The notes under the pieces were generated by a model, which was not told the DNA's origin, searched no databases, and saw nothing but the letters and a program-made list of their open reading frames with translations. Position numbers and translations under genes: made by a program. From Hemerocallis citrina (lineage: Eukaryota > Streptophyta > Magnoliopsida > Asparagales > Asphodelaceae): a stretch of DNA of 64,000 bases. Of the stretch, positions 11,900 to 23,129 are shown piece by piece. Location: assembly GCA_017893485.1 (NCBI GenBank), contig CM030367.1:142651767-142715766 (forward strand). Direction: 5' to 3'. Within the stretch, counting starts at the first letter, position 1; each line of letters begins with the position of its first letter.

Positions 11900-12860
11900 A
11901 ATTCAGCTAGTTGTAGGGACAACTATGAAGGAGAGTTATTTTCCAAACTTGATGTATAGGTCCTCTAAAAAATTGTGAGAGTCACATCGAGTAGAGAGTT
12001 GAACTCTAAGTGTTGCTTTTTACAAGTGTTGCTAAAGTAACTGCGATCCATGATTTTGGACCTCTTAATCTGTCATTGAGGGAATTTAACTAGTTACAGG
12101 AACATATCGAATGGCGAGTTAAACTCTGAATGTGTGTAATTGTAGGTTGCAAGAGTAACTCTGAACCATGGGTATGGATTCCAAACTTGTTAGTATGAGT
12201 ATTAACAGGTTGCAGGAGCAGGTCGAATGGTGAAACGCACTCTGAATTTGCTTCTTTGCAAATTGCGAGAGTCTCTGTCGAGCCATGGGTATGGACTCCG
12301 AACCGGTCGTCGAGGTGCTAACGGATTGCATGAGCAGATCGAATGACGAAGTTCACTGTGAACTTGCTTTATCGCAAATTGTTAGAGTCTCTTCGAGCCA
12401 AGGGTATGGACACTGAATCTGTCTTACGGGAAGACTTGTAACGAGTGTTTGGTGTCATTTATATGCATAAGTTTGACACTGAACTCATTGTATAAGTCTT
12501 CAAGGAACTTTAACTAGTTTCAGGAGCAGATCGATCAGTGAGTTGTGCTTTAAATGCGCGGGATTGCATGTTGCGAGAGTAACCCCGCATCGTGGATCTG
12601 GATTCCGAACTTGTATTGTGGAAAGCTTATAACGAGTGTTTAGTGCCGCTCTAAGTATAAGTTGGGCGTTTAGCTCGTTGTTTGCTTTGAAGGATTAACA
12701 GGTTGTAGGAGCAGATCGTATGGTGAAGCACACTCTGAACTTGCTTCATTGCAAATCGCTGGAGTAACTTCGAACCATGGGTATGGACTCTGAACCCATT
12801 TTGGAGGAAGCTTTTAACGAGTTTTTGGTGCTATTTTATGTACAAGTTTGGCACTCAACT
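11900..12860. repeat. Second degenerate tandem repeat block, CAGGAGCAGATCGAATGGTG type
   Basis: Units of about 120-190 bp repeat the order GTTGCAGGAGCAGATCGAAT, CTCTGAACTTGCTTC, TGCAAATTGCGAGAGT, CCATGGGTATGGACTC. About five copies are seen. It lies between the protease region and the 3' LTR of the gag-protease element. Confidence 0.7.
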
Positions 12861-12914
12861 CATTGTATGCATCCGTAGAGTTGTATAAGAATTTTACAAA
12901 AATTCGTAGTGTAT

Positions 12915-13035
12915 TTTATTGGAAAATAAAACTAAGCAGCTGCTCTAGTGGCTGGCCATTATTACAAATTGAGAAAATTTGCTGGAAAATAGAAATAAGC
13001 GGCTGCTCTAGTGGCTGGCCGTTATTGCAAATTGG
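12915..13035. repeat. 60-bp tandem duplication
   Basis: Two adjacent copies contain GCTGCTCTAGTGGCTGGCC (about 12939 and 12999), each followed by ATTACAAATTG or ATTGCAAATTG. The local open frame spanning both copies is not recognised. Confidence 0.8.
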
Positions 13036-13431
13036 GAGAATTTGCTACTACTATTAAGAGACGAAGTTTGAGACGCTCTCGTTCACCTTCAAGGTGTTCC
13101 ACCTTTCATGTTATGCTGATATCTCCTTGCCCCCCAGGTCTTCAAGTTGATGAGCCGTTAGGTGAACAACTTGGCAGACCTTGCCTGGACTTGCCTGTTT
13201 CAGAGAGAGCCCCCCATAGAGAAGGAGAAATCTTCTGATACATCAATGTGTTTAGGCAAGATTATTTGTTTCTGTTGAATGAGCAGAGTGACTTCAGGCA
13301 TGGGATTCAGGTTCATTACTGTGTTATGATGAGAACTAATTTGAACCTGGTGAAAGATGATTTGGTAGGTTTGGAAGTTCTTGGTAATGTTGCATATGGC
13401 AGTAGCTTCAAGATCGTTTACAGTCTTGGAA

Positions 13432-14066
13432 TTATTGGGACTGTTTTCCGGTGGTAGCTCTATGGCGTCGAGGGAGAGAATCAAGCCCCCCATTGTAGCG
13501 GTGTAACATGTTCGCTCTACCTGTTGGCTTCATACAGCTTGGCCTATGCCAGATGTTGTTGGGAACTTCATTTTCATGTGAAATGGAGAGGCAACTATAT
13601 GGAATGTCGCTAGGCCGGGACGGCCGAATATAGCATTGTATGCAGCTTTGACTTTGACTACCATAAAGTCCAGTGTTTCCGTTCAAATAGCGGGGGCTTT
13701 CCCTGCTGTCACATCCAGTGTGACGACTCCTTCTATTTGAACGGGGACACTGGAGAATCCATGAAGTGTGTAACCGTCTGGCTTAAGTCGGTCTCGAGAG
13801 AGCTTGAGAGCTTCGAATGTGGCCATGAAGAGGATGTTTATTGAGTTGCCATTATCCACCAGGATGCGGCGTACCTCATGATTCACCATGCAAAGGTTTA
13901 TGACCAATGCGTTGCAATGAGGTGTTCGGATGCCTTCTAAATCCTTGTCAGAGAAAGATATCAGGACCCCTGTGTTTTTTGGCAAGCAGAGTGTTATCTG
14001 TGTAGTTGACTTCCCTGACGAAGGCTTTGTGAGAGGAGTTGGAATCTCCCCCCATCGGACCTCCAT
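13432..14066 (-). pseudogene. Retroviral-type aspartic protease of the gag-protease element
   Basis: The frame at 14066-13683 reads ISFSDKDLEGIRTPH, NALVI, then VRRILVDNGNSINILF. This matches the gypsy protease pattern (D-T/S-G-S-S..ILF); the catalytic Asp is present at residue 71 but the next residue is Asn. Downstream the match continues in another frame (13686-13560) as AYNAIFGRPGLATFH, the protease/RT-linker landmark. Upstream, in a third frame, IHGGPMGGDS fits the usual gag-protease linker. So at least two frameshifts separate pieces of one polyprotein. After about 13560 no RT core follows. Confidence 0.8.
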
Positions 14067-14204
14067 GAATGGAGTGGAGGACGGCCATGTATTGAGAGTC
14101 TTGCGGCTCGTATGACCTCTCTTGATGCTTATTAGCCCCCCGGGGCGGAGGATTTTCAGATTTGTTGTCTTTCTGAACGATGTTGGAGAGATAATCTCTA
14201 CGAA

Positions 14205-15417
14205 TCAGGGCTGCCTGAGTTCTTCCTCGCTTGTATTCTTCCGTTTGTTCCCGGAAGATGAGTCGTTCTTGCCTTGAGGATAGAGAACTTCCTTAACCCC
14301 GATAAACTTGTCACTCCTTTCCAGGAGCTTAGTGAAATTTTTGGATAGCTTTTTTGCGAGGAAAGCTTTTAGGTCTTTATTAGTGACGTTGTGGTAGAAA
14401 GTTGCAGTCGCTACTGAAGTGTTCAAGGAGAAAATCGACATCGCTTCAGTTGTGAAGCATTTGACAAAGTCTTTCAGCAGTTCTCTATCTCTTTGCTTCA
14501 GTTCTAACAGGATGACATTGGTCTTTCCAGTTCTCCGGCTAATAACAAAGTATGCAATGAAGAGTTCTTCGAGCTGACCGAAACAAAATATGGATTCGGG
14601 AGTCAGACGTGAATACCATTCCCTTGCTGATCCTTTCAATATTGCGAGAAATGTATGGCACATGAGTGCATCGGTGGAGTTATAGACCATTATGAGTTTT
14701 TTAAAGCTCTCGATATGGTCAGTCGGGTCTGATTCTCCATTGTAGGATTCGAATTGAGGAGCCTTGAAGCCCCTTGGGATGGGTGCATCGAGGATGGCTA
14801 TGCTGAAAGGAGGTCGACTAGGACGGTAGGCCAGGTTGGAGTGGTTTCTCTCATCTTCATTTGTTCTAGGTGATCTTCTACTTCTTGGATACGGCGGAGG
14901 CCCCAGTGACTGGGGCATTTTGCCCTCTGTTCTGCATAAGAAGCCTTTGACTCTTAGGAGTTGGGCTTCTTATTATTGGGCGACCCCTGTGAGAGGAGGA
15001 TTGCCTTGATCGCTATCTAAGAAAATGTATTCTCTAGATTGCTTGATGACCTGAGTAGGAGGCCTCAGATAGGGCGCGCCTCTCGTCCAATTAGATTCGC
15101 AAATCAGTTCCTTGTTGCCTGGCACTGATGATCTAACAGAGATCTCTAGACCCCCGGGGGCTTTGCGAGGCCATTGAATCATTTGAAGCATTATGGACCG
15201 AGACGTGGTCGTACTGAGGATGCTGTTCATGTTGGGAGCCCCTTGATGCCTCTCCGTTGGAAGGAGCGTGATTAGGCAGCCGGAGTGACTGCTGAGGAGG
15301 AATCTGATCTTCCATAGGAGGAGCTAGTTGACGAAGAGAGGTAGTGCGATGGTTGGTGGCTGCCTCTTTACCTCTTAGTGTTGGTGGCATGGAGACAAGC
15401 TTGACTTGTGTAGTCAT
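14205..15417 (-). pseudogene. Ty3/gypsy gag of the gag-protease element
   Basis: The likely start is the ATG at 15417 (MTTQVKLVSMPPTLRG...), 20 bases inside the 5' LTR edge, just past the PBS. The first part (15417-15133) is followed by shifts of frame; the main block, 14918-14205 (237 residues), carries the gag core. It shows PRGFKAPQFESYNGESDP at about residues 49-66, then the Retrotrans_gag domain at about 85-175 with F...LKGSAREWYSRLTP and F..Q..EEL...Y. Conserved Trp/Tyr and LKQRDRE..KDF..CF landmarks are kept. There is no CCHC knuckle in the open part. Frameshifts and stops mean no full Gag could be made from this copy. Confidence 0.85.
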
Positions 15418-15420
15418 TTT

Positions 15421-15436
15421 CACAGACGGCGACAAT
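15421..15436 (-). promoter_or_regulatory. Primer binding site of the gag-protease element
   Basis: Minus-strand ATTGTCGCCGTCTGTG lies one base inside the 5' LTR. It is one change away from the TTGGCGCCGTCTGTG-type PBS found in many plant gypsy elements. The tRNA identity was not tested. Confidence 0.65.
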
Positions 15437-15437
15437 C

Positions 15438-16104
15438 TGTTGCTGCTTATTTCGTTGTGGGAACAAACAGATAGTAAGTTAATAATTGAAGGAAACTACT
15501 AAAAGTCAAACCTGTGACCCTGGCCGTTAAAGACGGTTAGAGCTCTTGAGAATGAATCTGGATCGTTGATTGACCACCGTGATCTGAATCTGACGGTTAC
15601 TGATGCGGCCGATGGACCTGTAAAAACCTGAAACACCGGGGAGTGGCCCCGGTGACAGACCCTCCGATGCTCAAGTCAAAACCAGGCAGAGAGAGAAAGA
15701 GTAAGAGAGTGGAAACTGGCAAATTGTTGATTACCTTCTGAGTGAAGAGAGAGAGAGGGGGGGGGGGGGGGGGGGGGGGGTATTTATAGGCCTGAGAGAC
15801 ATTTCAACAGATTGATTTGTGTCCATTGGGTCGATTTAACTATCTTATCTCTTTCATGTCTCTCCCCCTCAAAAGATAAGATATCCTTATTCGGGAATAA
15901 GAGATTTGACTCCTAGCCTACATAGACTGGGTTTCTCTCATAGTGGGCCTAGTCTGTCACTTTTTATGGGCTTGGAAGAAGCTCATGCCTTGGAGTGGGT
16001 TAGATCCGTAAAAGAGGCATGTGATGGCTAATATGCTTGTAGATGCTTTGAAATCTGTGCAGGAATCGTAAGCCTCTGATCTGCTTTGATTTTTACCATC
16101 ATCA
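15438..16104 (-). repeat. 5' LTR (right copy)
   Basis: Plus-strand ends are TGTTGCTGCTTATTTCG and CCATCATCA, matching 7828-8506. In minus orientation it is the upstream LTR next to PBS and gag, so it would hold the promoter. A G-run of about 25 bases lies at 15756-15780. Confidence 0.85.
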
Positions 16105-16421
16105 TTCATGTCATATTATTATACATGTACATGTACATGCACGTCAACATCCTAAGCGAGATACGCAGGCACTATTCAAATATTAAATAGAAAAGCAAAG
16201 TTGTGGAATTACACAACTACGTGCATTTCAGACATCTTATAATGATTGTTTATTGCGAACAAACAAGTAAACAAACGTGAAAGGATTATTCTCATCACAA
16301 CCACAGTACTAAAATGGAACAGAACTGAAAATAACACTCGTTACAAATACTTCAGTTTCGTTTTCAAACTTTATTCTCACACTTACAGAACAAACGAAAA
16401 ATTGCTACGAGCTTCGAAAAT
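16105..16421. other. Intergenic, nothing recognised
   Basis: AT-rich DNA between the LTR and the 3' end of the PR-10 pseudogene. It probably holds that gene's former 3' UTR; no polyadenylation signal was singled out. Confidence 0.4.
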
Positions 16422-17070
16422 TTAAGCGTAGGTAGGGTTCACAATGAGGTAAGCTTCTGCAGCCTTGATCGTGCCTGTGATTTCTTCTTTAACCTTTGCT
16501 ACCTCATCAATTTCTGTAACCCCAGCAAGAGTCTTGTAGGTACTCTCTATCTTCACGATAGTCCCTCCATTACCTGATTACTTGAACTTGAAGAGAGAAA
16601 GTGGCTGACTCGAGCTTGGTACCGATATCACTGCCTTCCAGGATGGTACTCTTTGCCTCCAATTTCTCATGGTCTACGAAGTCTAAGCGTTCCTTAACAT
16701 GGGTAAAAGGGAGTGCTGTATATTTAAAATTAGACAAGTATATTTTGGCATTAGATGATAGCTATATATACAAGACAACAAGATAACAAACAGCCGTTGT
16801 TTTTTTTTTGTTTTTTTTTTCTGCTTTTTCTAATTGTTGTAATTAATTGGACTTGCGCAAAACCTGTTAAACAATCCTAGATGCAGAAAAATAAAAAATA
16901 AAAAAATTGTAAGAAGTTAAAGTTTGTTAGTTAAAGTTACCAGGAGTGAAGTTGATTTGTCTGATGCTTCCAACAGCACCATCTCCTTCGACAATAGAAG
17001 CACTCGCGATGAATAGCGCAGCCGAGGAGGCTGACGGCTCGACAACATGGGTAAAGCTGCCAGTACTCAT
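16422..17070 (-). pseudogene. PR-10 / Bet v 1-family protein, decayed two-exon gene
   Basis: Exon 1 (17070-16941) starts MSTGSFTHVVEPSASSAALF and ends IVEGDGAVGSIRQINFTPG, the P-loop-like EGDGGVG signature of PR-10. A GT donor (16940-16939) and an AG acceptor (16717-16716) bound an intron of 225 bp at the usual PR-10 site and phase. Exon 2 (16715-16422) reads FTHVKERLDFVDHEKLEAKS and, near the end, a Bet v 1-like tail: VKEEITGTIKAAEAYL then NPTYA and stop. Two lesions kill it: about 22 residues that normally lie between ALF and the IVEGDG motif are missing, and exon 2 has a 1-base shift plus an in-frame TAA near 16572. PR-10 proteins are about 155-160-residue cytosolic ligand binders induced by stress. 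This is the only host-type gene seen with its introns in place. Confidence 0.85.
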
Positions 17071-17162
17071 AGTTAAATATTTATGATTCTACTTTGTATG
17101 TATAGTTAGCTAGACAAAGCAAATGGTTGTGTTTGCAATGAGAAATAGTTATGGTGGGTTTA

Positions 17163-17600
17163 GAGCATCCACAGTCGTCATTGTTTAAAAAATGCATATA
17201 TGCATAAATGTATATAGCATTTGGCCAATTCGCTGCAGTCGTCATTTGGTGTTTTTAACCAATTTAATATAAAAAAAATTCGGACAGAACTTCAAGTTGC
17301 GTTGGACGAATTTTTAAATTTTTTTATGATTTCTTTATTAATCAAAAACGTTATTTAAGTTTTTAAAAAATGTGGGCCCCTCCGTCGGACGCAACATCAT
17401 GTTGCGTCCAAGGAGGCCCTGGACTTATGAGTTTTTATTAAATGTTTTTTTAAATTTAAAAAGTCGTTGGACGCAACTTCAACTTGCATCTGACGAATTA
17501 AAAAAATATTTTTTTCGGCGGATGCAATTTCAAGTTTCGTCTGACGAATTAAAAAATTATTTTTTTTCGTCGGACGCAACATTAAATTTCGTCTCGTATA
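17163..17600. mobile_element. Truncated Harbinger-like MITE
   Basis: The left end GAGCATCCACAGTCGTC resembles the 2884 MITE end, and CGCTGCAGTCGTCATTTGG mirrors its subterminal CGCTGCAGTCGTTGAA. The interior repeats GTYGGACGCAACWTCAAGTT in both orientations (17282-17585). No matching right end follows, so it seems cut near 17600. Confidence 0.6.
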
Positions 17601-17819
17601 TTATGCATATAGCTATATCTTGTGTCATATATATAACAATTAAAGGCTATAGGCTGTGCAAAATTGACTGGGACGCTGAATTGCATGTGGATACCATTGA
17701 ATAATACAAAAATAGTAGCAGGCTTGTAGATATATATATATTGAAACGAAATCAAAAAAATCAAAAATGAGTTGGTGACTGTTAACAAAAATAAGGAGGG
17801 TTTGTCGGAAAGTAATTAA

Positions 17820-17936
17820 ATAGGGTAGCCATAATATTGACAATTTGAATTTGCCACTCAGCCAAGATGACAAACTAATTGACAATTTGCCGCTCAACCA
17901 AGAGAAATTAAAGCAACTCAACCAAGAAGACAAACT
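17820..17936. repeat. CAACCAAGAAGACAAACT short repeats
   Basis: The phrases CCAAGAWGACAAACTAATTG and GACAATTTGCC occur at 17862-17890 and again at 18360-18390, with GAAATTAAAGCAACT in between (17904) and at 18428. The array was split by the retroposon at 17937. Confidence 0.65.
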
Positions 17937-18359
17937 CAACCAAGATAGGAACAATTTTTACTTCCGTGCTTCATGTAATTCAGTTTCTAGTAATCTTACT
18001 CATATCATGCATCTAATTTCTTTTTGGGCTACAGCTGCTGCTTCAGGAGCAAGAGGAAGAATTGCAAGGGTTTTCCAGGTGGATGAGTTCGACGACGAGG
18101 AGATAGAGATCGGGCCAACTCTGGACTGATGAGAGGACACCCGCCTCACCTCTACTTATTTTGTATCAGGTCTTAGTATTTTGTATTTGTGTTTGGTTGC
18201 CTTTAGGCTGGATGATGTAACCCATCCCCCAGGGTTTTGTTGGGGGCTACGTTTTATTTCCTGTACTGCACTTTTATTTTCCCGAGGCTTCGGGGTTGTT
18301 TATTAATCACTTATTAATGAAACAGGGTGGCATTATTCCACCTTTTCTTCAAAAAAAAA
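17937..18359 (+). mobile_element. 5'-truncated retroposon (LINE-like or processed transcript) with poly(A) and 15-bp duplication
   Basis: The 423-bp insert ends in an A9 run and is bounded by the direct repeat CCAAGAAGACAAACT (17922-17936 and 18360-18374), as left by target-primed reverse transcription. It carries the end of an open frame (about 18030-18129) reading RVFQVDEFDDEEIEIGPTLD then stop, followed by about 220 bp of 3' UTR-like DNA with ATGTAACCCATCCCCCAGGG. I cannot tell whether the source was a LINE 3' end or a host mRNA. Confidence 0.7.
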
Positions 18360-18479
18360 CCAAGAAGACAAACTAATTGACAATTTGCCAGTCAACCAAG
18401 AAGACAAACTAGACAGATATGGACAGGGAAATTAAAGCAACTTGGGGGCTATCTATATAATAAATTATAAAGAAAGCTA

Positions 18480-19050
18480 TCAAATGGTTCACATTCAATC
18501 TCTTCCAAAATTAATGGACCAGATCTAATCTTACAAAACATATTTTCCTGTCCAAAATTTTAAACTCCACAAATTCAAAACCCACACACTCTCTTTCTTT
18601 TTCCCCAAAATAAACCCCTTTCTCTCTCTCTTTCTCCCCGCTCTCTATTTCTAATCCCGCCCAGTCTCTCTCTCACTGTCTCCCTCTCTCTATCTCCCCG
18701 CTCTCTCTCAACGTCTCCCTCTCTCTCCCCCGGCCACCTCCGTCGCCTCTTCAGCGCCCCCCACCTCCGGCACATCTTCAGCGCCCCCCACCTCCAGTCC
18801 CTAACCCCCTGCTCCTCCCTTCCGCTTTCATTCCTCAGCGACCACCACCTCGCTCTCTGCCGGCCACCTTCAGTGCCTCTTCAGCACCCCCCCCACCTCC
18901 AGTCGCCAACCCCCCTGCTCCTCCCTTCTGCTCTCATATCTCCCTATTTGCAATCAGCGACCCCATCCAACCATCGAACCCCTAACCGTCACCGATTTCG
19001 ACGTGCCGAACACCTGAGTTCATCCCGACCACCGATTTCACCATCTCAGG
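18480..19050 (+). other. Leader-like CT-rich stretch ending in a splice-donor-like site
   Basis: A pyrimidine-rich stretch (CTCTCTCCCC..., proline-rich in translation) runs to CCATCTCAG then GTATAC at about 19050, resembling a 5' UTR or first exon with donor. It may be a captured promoter or leader. No recognisable protein is encoded. Confidence 0.35.
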
Positions 19051-20141
19051 TATACTTAATTTTATAGTTGTTTGGGATTTTGGGGTTTACAAAATTCTTT
19101 GAAATTTCCTTTTTTTTTCCTGTCAAGATGTCAAGATGAAGAGAATTGGAGTTGGGACTTGAGGAGTTTGTTGTCTCTATTGCATTGGTAAACAATCTTT
19201 CGATCCACTATCCTGATGTCTTTCATACTTTCATCAGAAATCTGGAGTTCTCTGTAGCGATATTATACAGTAGTTTATATGCTTTATTGTTTAAACAGTG
19301 TCTAAGGGATGACTGTTTGTTTAGTTTGGTTGTTAGTTCATCTGTTTGTTGGATTTGGAGGAAATGCCCAGGAAGAATGATAAAAGTACCTTGAACTTTC
19401 ACCTACATATATTGCAAAATTTATGATGAAGATAGCTAATTAGTGGCTTTTTTTCGAGGCTTGCAAGCTTCTTTTATACCGTGATCTCAAATAGTGATTG
19501 ACAGGGAAATGAAGATGATATGTTGACAGGGAAATGAAGATGATATTTCTCGCATGACAGGGAAAAACTATATAGTTGTTTTGGGGTTTACAAATTGGCC
19601 TGAGTACATATAGTAACCTGCAATTGGCTATGTCTTCGTAAATATATAGCGTTTATTCTTTGTAAGTGGCTATGTCTTTGTAATTGGTTTGAGAGTTAAG
19701 ATTGTTCGGTTACTACTACTACTCATCATGTTCTTATGGCTTTCGTTGTTTTCGTTTATCCTTCCTCTGCTATAGTTCGGGTACCATGAAATGATTTGTG
19801 CTTTAGTTGATTAGTCTGGACATCAATTGTCGGATTGGTTTTTCTTCAAATTATTGGAAAACATCCAATCAGTATTTATTTAGATAATGTTCATGTGTTT
19901 TGCCAATTCTCACAGTTACAGAATAAGTTTACTGTGTGTAAAAGAGTGATGGTTTGCAGAACTTATATATGCCCGTGCAAATCCTCCTTCTCTCATATTT
20001 ATTTGAATTTATTAAGAGGTCTTTCATACTCTTTATTTTAATGTCAAAAGTCTTGACAATATGCATAGATCTGCATCACATCCCAAGTTCGTAGATAAAT
20101 ATAGATTTTCTCATCTTCTTCCTATGTTCAATTGACTTCAG

Positions 20142-20236
20142 GAGAAAGTGCACATGAAAACAAAAGGTTTGGAGCTACCGATGTCGATTTTTTGGAAGAC
20201 GATGAGAAGGTTGAAGGAGTTGGAAATCTTCCAAAG
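20142..20236 (+). other. Exon-like fragment, unknown gene
   Basis: It is bounded by an acceptor (TTGACTTCAG) and a donor (CCAAAG then GTGAGA). One frame reads GESAHENKRFGATDVDFLED, very acidic; another is also open. I do not recognise the source. It lies upstream of, and on the same strand as, the CstF64-like exons. Confidence 0.35.
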
Positions 20237-21444
20237 GTGAGAATATAAACTTATTTCCAATAGCTGCCAATATTTATCCTTCAACTTTTATTAGAAAAAG
20301 TAAAAAAACTCTACAAAGATGAAAACCATAATGAACATGATTTTTTCTTACTATTGTGAGTGATGATTAGGTTGCTTCTTTGATGTGTTCTTTGATAAAT
20401 GTTTGGTTACCTGACTAGTAAGTATTTGACCTTGCATTTTTTCATTATTATTATTTTTGTTAAAATGCAAAAAAAAAACTACCCAAAAATTTCACCAAAA
20501 ACTAAAAGATACTCTCACTTCTTTTAAATGCAAAAAATACTAGAATGTTTCCCTTTTCCAATAAACTTTGGGTAGTGAAGATGGAAAAAACTAAAAGAGA
20601 AACTTAAGGTTGCAACAGGGAATTCATCAAAATATTGGTGGGGGTTCTGAAAGTAGTGCTGCATTGTTAATGGTTGTTGCCAATTTTCAATTTCGATTGG
20701 TTTTGCACTGCAAAGATGGGATTTTTATGTGGCATTGTTTATGGGGTTTGAGGATTTGGGTCCATCATTGATGACTTTTTGGAGGGTGGATTTTTGTGTG
20801 GTTTGGTGCTGGAAATATAGTTTTTTTGGTGACATTGTTGATGGGGGTTTGACGATTTGGATAGTGGTTGGAGTTTTAAGGTTAGTTTAATTTGTTGAAA
20901 GCTGTAACTTCTTGAAAAAGTTCAAGGGTTTCTGAAAATTGCGACTTTGTTAATAGGTTTTCAGCCTGTAGATTGGTTCGGTTTCATGAATTCGGTTGGG
21001 GATTTGGGATTGTGTTTATATGCCTATGTTTAGCCTGGGTTATGGGTAAATGTGTTATTTTCCCGCACAATTGTTAATGCGATTTGAGATTTAGTGTCCA
21101 TTAGCTTATATTTGGTAATGGTAGAGAGTTTTATGCTTAGACATGGGTAATTCCATTTGGGCATGAGTAAAGAAGAACAGTTATAGTAGTAGTTGGGATT
21201 CAGAAACACCCTATGAGATTGTGTTTGATGGAAGAAAGTGGAGTAGGAGTACATTTAAATGGAGTTGACTTGATAATTAGTCAGTATGCGATAGTTGTTG
21301 ACTTGAAGGAGGGGGTGAAGCTTAAGAGAGGTTTTCTCTTATCCTTCAAAATTTTGAATATCAACCTTTCCGTTTTGGATTTTCCCAGGCATCAGTGATT
21401 CATTTCACAAGTGTCTTTGCTTATACTGTTGATGAAATTTGTAG

Positions 21445-21873
21445 ATGCCAAAAAAGCATTACCTGGAGCTCCTATTCCGGTAGACTCTTCTCTCCATCAA
21501 CCTATTAGTCATCAACTAGCAGCTACCGCTGCATCTGTCACGGCTAGAATGTTGGGTGGAGATCAGGCCAGCAACTTTCCGGCCATCCAAAATTGCTCGC
21601 AACACCCCTCTGGTTTGGGAAGTGATCCGTTCACTCAATATCTGGCTGAAATGTCCAGACAACAGCTGAATGAAATTATGTCCGAAATGAAGGTAGGATC
21701 TTTTTACAGATATTACAAGCCAAGTTTTTTCCTTTTCTGTTATTTTTTTGGTAGCTAATCAATATAACATATGATATATTTTCACTTAATGATAGGCCTT
21801 AGTTGCACAAAACAAGCCACTAACTCACCAACTATTTCAAAGGAATCCACCGTTATCAAAGGCTCTTTTTCAG
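21445..21873 (+). pseudogene. CSTF64: CstF64 (cleavage stimulation factor 64 kDa) fragment, two exons
   Basis: Exon A (21445-21692) ends DPFTQYLAEMSRQQLNEIMS then EMK, followed by a GTAGG donor. Exon B (21796-21873) begins after TGATAG and reads ALVAQNKPLTHQLF then QRNPPLSKALFQ, followed by GT. The M.R.QLNEI.SEMK ... QNK...LL...P.L.KALFQ pattern is the hinge region of the mRNA 3'-processing factor CstF64; the preceding AATAASVTARMLGG linker fits plant versions. The N-terminal RRM and the C-terminal helical domain are absent here. Splice sites are kept, so the piece could still be spliced into a chimeric transcript. It lies upstream of the cyclophilin fragment on the same strand. Confidence 0.7.
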
Positions 21874-22027
21874 GTTATTGTTCAACTTTTGCATATGTTG
21901 ATGAACTATGTTATATATGATAACCTAGAGTCCTAGACAAACCTGTTTTTGTTACGAAGAATTTCTTAGATTAAAAGCACATATGTTTGTATTATTTATG
22001 CTAATATATCTCTATTTTTCTTCCCAG

Positions 22028-22145
22028 ATGAGAATATCAAACTGAAGCATAATGCACCTGGAGTTTTATCTATTGCAAATGCTGGTCCAAACACAAACGA
22101 ATTACAATTTATTATCACCTTCAAGCCGACGCCCCATCTTCATGG
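22028..22145 (+). pseudogene. Cyclophilin (peptidyl-prolyl isomerase) single-exon fragment
   Basis: After the acceptor TTTTCTTCCCAG the frame reads [20 protein letters not shown] then [20 protein letters not shown], up to GTAAC. This is the cyclophilin core segment [26 protein letters not shown]...T..LDG. Two substitutions stand out: the GSQFFIT region reads ELQFIIT, altering the Gln-Phe-Phe part of the active site, and LDG reads LHG. Only about 39 of about 165 residues are present. The fragment sits 150 bp downstream of the CstF64 piece with splice signals kept, consistent with serial capture. Confidence 0.85.
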
Positions 22146-22149
22146 GTAA

Positions 22150-23129
22150 CACCTATTCTTAGTTTTTCAATGTTTCTATGTTCATTAAAAATCAGTCTTA
22201 TTATATAGTATATTTTCAACGGATCTATTCTTAGTTTTCTAACACCTATTCTTAGTTTTTCAACGGATCTATTTGTTTTTCTTGCCGAGCATCTCATTCT
22301 TCATCATAAGATGTGAAGTTGAAAAAAATAGTAATGGCACATGCTATGCACATTTATTGATCATTTAAATTAAAAAAAATAACTTAAAAGAAGCAAATTT
22401 ACATACTACCATTGATGTTATTCAGCAGAAGTCCAGATAAACTTTAGAAATCCAGGTAACAATCCCTGAGAAAACCCAAACCCGTATCGATCCGGGTAAC
22501 AACCCTTTGTTTCCTGTATAAATACTATATCTATTATCATTTTTAGCTCTGTTTATGTTGTTTCCAGGCGTACTGATCTCTGTTTATGTTGTTTATAAGC
22601 ACTAGAAGACAACATCAGGTAAAGAGTTGAAATTTTTGAGCATGTATGAAAACTTTTATCTCCTCATCTCAGATGCATAATACATCTCAGACAGATCATT
22701 CAAAATCATCTTCAAACCAAAACACATACAAAGATTTAAAAAAGAAGTATGTGATCCAAACAAATTTTGTCTACGAAGTACTACAGATGTAGCTACAAAA
22801 TGGACATTCTAATTTTGATGCTCATTCAAAGATTTTGATGCTCATTCTACAAAATGGACTTTCTAATGTAGCTACAAGGTAGTTGAATTCTAATTTTGAT
22901 GCTCATTCTCATGTAAAGATTGGATTTGTAGGCTTTTGTAGTTTATAGGCTTTGTTCTAAGTTCTTATATGCTTTGAAAAAAATCATGCTCATTCAATTT
23001 TGTAGCTTATTGGATCTGGTTGGATATTATTAAGAAATGCACTTTGTCACTGATTTCTTATACTGTAATTATTTTCAGAGAGCATTTTATTCTGATGTAC
23101 TAACTTTGAATATAACAATATGGTAACAG
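22150..23129. other. Intronic/intergenic AT-rich DNA
   Basis: No coding signal. Short local duplications are present: CACCTATTCTTAGTTTTTC twice (22148, 22241) and TTTTGATGCTCATTC three times (22813-22906). Confidence 0.5.

Larger units (their letters stand above)
7828..16104 (-). mobile_element. Complete but non-autonomous Ty3/gypsy-type element (gag-protease only)
   Basis: Two matching LTRs (7828-8506 and 15438-16104) bound an 8.3-kb element read on the minus strand, with a PBS next to the right LTR and a polypurine tract next to the left LTR. From the 5' end the order is gag (about 15417-14205), a GGP..GGDS linker, and aspartic protease (about 14066-13560). From there to the 3' LTR, about 5 kb shows no reverse transcriptase, RNase H or integrase and is filled with degenerate repeats. 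This is the layout of large retrotransposon derivatives or gag-bearing non-autonomous elements that borrow pol in trans. No clear 5-bp target duplication was seen (aatat against ttcat). Confidence 0.85.
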
